64,000 nucleotides of DNA from Lamellibrachia satsuma (lineage: Eukaryota > Annelida > Polychaeta > Sabellida > Siboglinidae), in the NCBI GenBank assembly GCA_033239005.1, contig BSQZ01000006.1, forward strand, positions 9,320,162 to 9,384,161, given 5' to 3'. Numbering within the stretch: the stretch's first letter is position 1; every line of letters starts with the position of its first letter. The translations under genes were made by a program, and so were the position numbers. Shown in pieces: positions 55,850-64,000 of this stretch. The notes under the pieces are model-generated. The model searched no databases. It was not told where the DNA came from and saw only the letters and a program-made list of their open reading frames with translations.

Positions 55850-56260
55850 GCTGTCGAAAAGTATTGCAATTGTGCATAGTGTAAACTATATACTAGACAC
55901 AAATGCTCGCATCGAAATATGCTATTCACAGTACCTGCTTTGTGTTTCGTGTTGTTGTGAAGTTTGGGGGAAACACCTAGAATATTGACTGCATATATTT
56001 GTTACAAAAGCAGTTAGCAAGGATTGTCAGCAATGTACACTATTGCCATCATACAAATGGCTTATCTTGTTATTTTGCATATATTAACGTTATCTGATTT
56101 TGTCAAACTAAAAACTCCCATTGTAATGTGTGAAGCTAACAAAAAGTTGTTACCAAATAATCTGCTGGTATTATTCAACAGATTGAAACACGACAACGTA
56201 AAAACTTAAGACAGGTGTTTGCAAGAATGCAAATATACAATTATGAAATAAACAAATTTG
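55850..56260 (+). mobile_element. LINE 3' fragment (CR1/Jockey-like)
   Basis: CCEVWGKHLEYLTAYICY near 55960 and SDFVKLKTPIVMCEANKKLL at 56090-56150 match the C-terminal CCEIWG and KLRISIVMFKAKNKLLP block of the LINE at 6833-9600. Frames are broken. Confidence 0.6.
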
Positions 56261-56299
56261 GACACGCGCAATTAAAAATGCGAGAACGTACTATCCATG

Positions 56300-57280
56300 G
56301 GAATTTATTTATTCAGGTAGTGGTCACATGATGGTGTGACAGCTATTATATTATGTAACATAATATTCTACATTCTTAGGGGTTTTATTCGGCATACTAA
56401 TATATAAAACTATAAACCCACTGAAAAAAAGCTGAGATAACAATGAGAGCATATCAGGAAGCATGTAACGCGTTATGTTCATTACCTTGTTGCACTAACC
56501 AACCGTGTTTAGGCTGTCAAAGAGGTACCTCTTGAAATGTCAGATACAGCAAAGGAGGCTCAGTTGTAGACCATCCCGAAGACTTGATGATGTTCCTGCT
56601 GCACATCGTCGGTCTCAACAACAAACATATGGGTTGGACTGCAACTGTCAATAATGCAACCGATTTGTGTTTCCTTCATAACAAACAGGCTCCAGATCAC
56701 CATCATTTTAGACGTCAAGCTGCGTGAATAATGTGGCAGTCGAATATTTAGTTGATATCAACCACGATTTCCCTTTAGACATGTTAAGGTCACAAAATCG
56801 TGTACCTACCGTCTCGAATCGGCAACCGATATGACTTCGCCGAGCACCAAGCCCCCAAGTATAAAACAAACAAACACAATATCCAAGGTTTACAAGATAG
56901 TGTCAGGGCGCGCTCTTCTTAGTTCATACGACAGCAAAGTTTGCTGTCGTGATCCAACCAAAAGTATTGTGTGCATGCAGTGTAAGTGTGAAAAGTTGTG
57001 CCTGAAACAGAATCATCCCCATCGTTAGCTAGGAGGCAAGCGCTACCCGTGGTTATTTGGGCCATAGACCACGTGGTATCAGATTTTGCTAAACAAAAGT
57101 TACCCTTCTGAGCCAATTGTTTTTGTAAACAAAATGGCAACAAAATTAGGGTTTTAGCCAAAATGGCTAATCAGTTTACGTCAGAGCTAGTCAAGATTAG
57201 TAACACAGTATGGCACACAGAATAATTTCAGATTTCAGTCCTTGGCGCTGCAACAACAAACGCTTACCCTACACCCCCCC
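56300..57280. other. intergenic stretch without a recognised feature
   Basis: A 65-codon frame at 56831 has a Cys-rich end (CCRDPT, CMQCKCEKLC), but no splice or domain evidence makes it a gene. Confidence 0.35.
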
Positions 57281-57590
57281 CCCCCCAATGGTCAACTCAC
57301 ACACCCACACGCACACACCGAACAGCTCTTCTAGGTTCAGGCTAGTATCCTTTTCGCTGGTCTGAGGGGTGAAGGAACTGGGGGTTGAATGCGGTTAGAG
57401 TGAAAGCACTGAGAGGTGAAGGTGGTTAAGTGAGTGGACTGGCTAGGGTGAAGGAACTGGGGAGTGAAGGTGGCTAGGTGAAAGGATTGAGGGAGAAGGT
57501 GGATACGGTAAAGGAGGTGAAGGTGGCTAGACACGCACACACTGAACAGCTCTTCTAGGTCCAGGCTAATATCGTTTTAGGTGGTCTTAA
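57270..57590. repeat. degenerate minisatellite (GTGAAGG-type) between two direct repeats
   Basis: acacgcacacaccgaacagc at 57306 and acacgcacacactgaacagc at 57531 begin a roughly 60-bp direct repeat. Between them lie loose copies of GGTGAAGGNNNTGG. A C homopolymer lies at 57273-57287. Confidence 0.7.
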
Positions 57591-57599
57591 TTATTGTTT

Positions 57600-58260
57600 G
57601 TGTGCATGCGTGAGAAGTGCCACGTCTCCTCCATTAGTCCTGGTCTTCTATGTTATAGAGTATGGTACAGGGTTGGCAGCTTCAGTGGCAGTGCTCTGAG
57701 GCAGACTCCATCACCGTGCTCGAGGTTCTTCACTTCAGTTCTGGGTCTATTAGTGAGTTGTCGCTGGTCTCGATGGCAGTGGTGGAGGTCGGACAGGATA
57801 TTGACATATTCGTATTAGATAAACAGAAACCGACACTGGCGACAGTCGTGTAAAATGTTGCAGAAACGGTTAACATGTTGGGAGCATGAAAATAACGCGT
57901 CCGTTCTTACATGTCACTTACCTTCAGATAGTGGGCACCAATGTGACGTAGCGACTACAATGACGTAATATATACGCGACTAGATGAATCATTTATGGTG
58001 CAAATTCACCTGGCGGCGATAATATGCAGATATAGAATCTGAGCAAAATAAAAAGCGCACAACTTCGCACTAAATGTAACCGCCTATCGAAATGTAAACT
58101 CTGCCTATCGGTATGTGCAAATGGAATGCCTCGCAAGACGAACATATGCTAGCTGTCCAGCAATCTGTTAACAGTAGGGAGCGAACCATCTTGCAATCAG
58201 GTGACAGTTCTTCCTTTTACACATACATCAACTATATGCCAAGACGGGGTAGCTCCCTAC
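57600..58260. other. intergenic stretch without a recognised feature
   Basis: Open frames of 60-75 codons overlap in two frames without domain or splice support. Confidence 0.35.
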
Positions 58261-58269
58261 TAAAACATG

Positions 58270-59040
58270 TGGTGAATTAGCAGTTAGTAATACTGACAAA
58301 GCCAATGAATTAAATAGAAAACTTTCATCTGTGTTCACTAAGGACGATGGGATTTTGACAGAGTTGAACAAGGGCACAAATGTTCAGTTATCTAATAGTA
58401 AGATCCATCCAGAGCGTGTGCGTTAATTTATGTGAGCGTAGCCACACAAGTTCAGTCGTAGCCCGGATGGCATACCATCCGTTGTACTTAAATGTTTTTC
58501 GTATGAACTGTGTACTGCAGTGTATATTATTTTCAAAATGCCACTCTGGAAATCGGCGGATGTCACCCCTGTTTATAAGAAAGATGCATCGAAGGCATGT
58601 AATTACCGCCTTAATAGCATACTACCAGCTATGTGCCGTTTGTTTGAACGAATACTGGGTGACAACATAAATTATCATATGTACCAAAATCATATACAGA
58701 GCTGCAGCTACTGAACTACAGTATTTTGTGGGTTAAGGATGTACACACAAAACGGTGCGTTGACACACTGTACATCGACTTTTCCAAAGCGTTTGATACG
58801 GTACCTCATCTTAAATTATTATGCAAATTACCCAAGTATGGAATATATGGCAACAGTTTGCAATGGTCACCAGTTTCTTAAGCAATCACAAACAACGGGT
58901 TAAAATAGGTTAAACATGTTCTGGTTATACTGATGTCTCGCCTGGTGTCCCGCAAGGCTCGCGCACCGGTCCCCTACTATTTATACTGTATATAAGCGAT
59001 TTACCTGACGAACGTTTGACCGCTAACACTAGTGTATGGT
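58270..59040 (+). mobile_element. decayed LINE reverse-transcriptase fragment
   Basis: Around 58762-58830 the sequence reads VDTLYIDFSKAFDTVPH, the RT finger motif. Near 58945 it reads SPGVPQGS followed by a degraded LGPLLF. Upstream, 58535-58640 reads PLWKSADVTPVYKKDASKAC and NYRLNSILPAMCRLFERI, the W..A.V.P..KK......YR.IS motif. Stops and shifts in every segment. Confidence 0.65.
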
Positions 59041-59399
59041 TGTGCATGTTGTGCCGTTTTTTTTTCAATAAAAATTAAAACGCAATTGTACTCTGACAAT
59101 ATGCCTATTTCTGTAGGTCGCTTAAGTTAACTAGTAGCACACTAAGTTACACAAAGAAATAAGGTAAATGCATGTCTATGGACTATATAATTATACACGA
59201 ATAGAAAGACGCCAACGACGTGAGCTGTCAAATTCAGAAAGAAGCGTGATATATGCTTATATGACCTTACCATGTCGCACCTCTTGGCTGTTCTTACGGC
59301 CGTTTACTAGTTCTCATATATCCATTACTTAAAATAACAATTGTGAATATATAGGCCCACATTACATTAATGAATTACATAACTAAATCTGCGTCCCAT

Positions 59400-59670
59400 T
59401 TTCCCCGGATCAGAATCCCGTTTTGCCCGTACATGCGGGTAAAATGTGATATCTGAGGGTAAAATGGGATATCTGATAGGTAAAATGGGATAGTCCCCAT
59501 TTACCAAACATTAATGGTGTCAACAACAAAACAATATCACGCCTTGTTGTGCTTTGGTGTATAAGGCAGATACACAACAAACTGTTTCCCTGTTGTGCAA
59601 AATGTGGGTGCGGCAAACAGCTGAACGTTAACTGTCCCGTTTTGCCCGGGTTTCCCCTACAGTGCACTCC
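59400..59670. mobile_element. MITE-like fragment with CGTTTTGCCCG words
   Basis: ggtaaaatgggat words repeat at 59448-59490. The right edge, reverse-complemented, reads CACTGTAGGGGAAACCCGGG, a mariner/Tigger-like terminus. The matching left terminus was not found. Confidence 0.4.
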
Positions 59671-60258
59671 CTTTTACGTATCATAAATGTGATCCTTTCT
59701 TTCATTAGAGTCTAGGCCATCGGCCAAGTACTAGTGTTGCGCCGCTGTCGGATGACATTGGGACTATTACCCCTAGCGGATATTTTAGGTGCTCCCTAGT
59801 GGGAACATTTATACTAAAATTCAACAGAAACGTTGTGCGATGGATTGTTACCTAGTCCTAGGACCTAGGTATCAAACGTCATGACAAACCGTAATAGATG
59901 GAAGGAATTCGTCATGTGACGTAAGCAGAATGGTAAGTATTGTCAAGCTATTTGCCGGCACTTGCATAAGCTTACTTGGTTTCAATGACATGTTAATTTT
60001 ATTGTGATTTTTATTAAAAAAAAGTAGACGATATCTTACGTAGACAGCGTAATTATATTATCCGAATGTATCATACCATGCCAACTCAACTATTGCCACA
60101 CGGTCACAGATGCATATTGGGTAAGATAAAATAAACTATTTATTTCAGACATAAATGTACATTAAGTCCACTGTAAAAAAATAAATGCATGGATATACAA
60201 TCACAAGTTGTAAAAGATCACAAAATATAGTATGTTATGTGCAAAACAGAAATGGTGT

Positions 60259-60395
<137 letters not shown>

Positions 60396-60683
60396 AACTA
60401 AAACTAACAGTACATAGTATAAAAAAATGTGTAGAAGTCGAACTCTCCTCATTAGACTGTACATATATGTACTAAAACGAACGAGTTTTACAGAACATTT
60501 CACAACTGTGTGTGATGAATAAACAATTCTGGCTAACTATAAAATCCTAAAACTATCAAACCAGAACAGTTTGGGTTTTTGACTGCTCTGTTCACCGTTA
60601 ATGCTAAGAGAATGTTGAGAATGCTGCAAGTAAAAAACACGTGCTAAGGGCAAGGTGTGTTGTACCACAAGAGATATGATGCA

Positions 60684-63550
<2,867 letters not shown>

Positions 63551-64000
63551 CTGTAACCATAAACAATCACAAAGTGTTACGTTTAGAATGTATGTGTTTT
63601 AATGAATGTGTTTGTTTGAACAAAAAACTAAAATGTGAAAATAATAATTTTTAACAATAATATTAAAATTTACTGTTTGAAAACAGTTTTGTTCTTCATT
63701 GTTTAACACATCAAGACTTGGAAACAATGTCAGTTACACACTGAATATATTTAGTACATACAGGCGCAGCCATGCAGGCATGCACATATGCATGCCCACG
63801 CACACACACATGCAGCAAGAGAACAAAATGCACGAAGATTAATAATAAAAAATAACAGAATTATGTAAAGGAAGAAGTGATGAAAAAAACCATTAAACCC
63901 ATGATTGTTAAAACGATCTGGGCTCTTTGATGCACTGAATTTCTTCCAAATGCATGATGTAGAAAGTTATCATACCTACAAGGATGTCACAATTAATGCT
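63551..64000. other. upstream intron of gene 3, no supported exon
   Basis: A possible minus-strand donor lies at 63971-63976 (TTGTAG|GTATGA), but no reading frame makes a convincing exon before the window ends. An impure CA run lies at 63760-63810. Confidence 0.4.

Noticed and set aside
56831..57028. Cys-rich 65-codon frame as a small zinc-binding gene
   Set aside because: Cys spacing does not match a family I can name, and there are no splice sites or repeat partners.

Overview
This is a window of AT-rich, intron-rich, transposon-laden metazoan genomic DNA. It is clearly eukaryotic: short coding exons have GT-AG borders, there are long introns, many non-LTR retrotransposon remnants, DNA transposons with target-site duplications, and micro- and minisatellites. 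The gene families (CARD, caspase-3-like protease) and the repeat mix (CR1/L2/Jockey-like and RTE-like LINEs, hAT, piggyBac, pogo/Tigger and Harbinger-like elements) suggest an invertebrate bilaterian, either a lophotrochozoan or an invertebrate deuterostome. The sequence alone does not settle the species.

Three related apoptosis/innate-immunity genes can be assembled from splice sites and reading phase. Gene 1 (+, 1740-33678) starts with a complete CARD exon. It then runs through linker exons into an array of at least eleven very short phase-0 exons (39-51 nt) encoding a Pro/His/Gln/Tyr-rich tail, with no caspase domain; the model is 451 aa. Gene 2 (+, 41663-53554) encodes a caspase with intact His/Cys dyad and a low-complexity prodomain (422 aa model). 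A CARD exon closely related to that of gene 1 lies just upstream at 40997-41282, but it is frameshifted and its donor is changed. Gene 3 (-, 63550-60684, 5' part outside the window) is a paralogous caspase convergent to gene 2. It has the same intron positions and an expanded in-frame MEDT hexapeptide repeat in its prodomain.

Layout: 1-109 possible last exon of an upstream gene; 110-1736 non-coding; 1737-34800 gene 1, with introns holding hAT-like, Tigger-like and piggyBac-like elements, a LINE nested in a LINE, other LINE remnants, a 49-bp minisatellite, 53-bp and 16-bp repeats and a long hairpin; 34800-40990 intergenic with an RTE endonuclease scrap and a reversed LINE; 40997-53620 CARD relic plus gene 2, with a Harbinger-like element, an RTE LINE, CAGTCATT palindromes and a 54-bp VNTR of about 30 copies in introns; 53620-60680 intergenic with a hAT transposase scrap and LINE scraps; 60684-63550 gene 3; 63551-64000 no supported exon.

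The most unusual structure is the tail of gene 1. A small exon has been serially duplicated with its flanking intron, and six copies keep two in-frame 3' splice sites exactly 27 nt apart. This could give many tail lengths behind one CARD. How the genes work together is inference: gene 2 and gene 3 look like executioner-type proteases, and gene 1 looks like a CARD-only adaptor or decoy arising from the same family.
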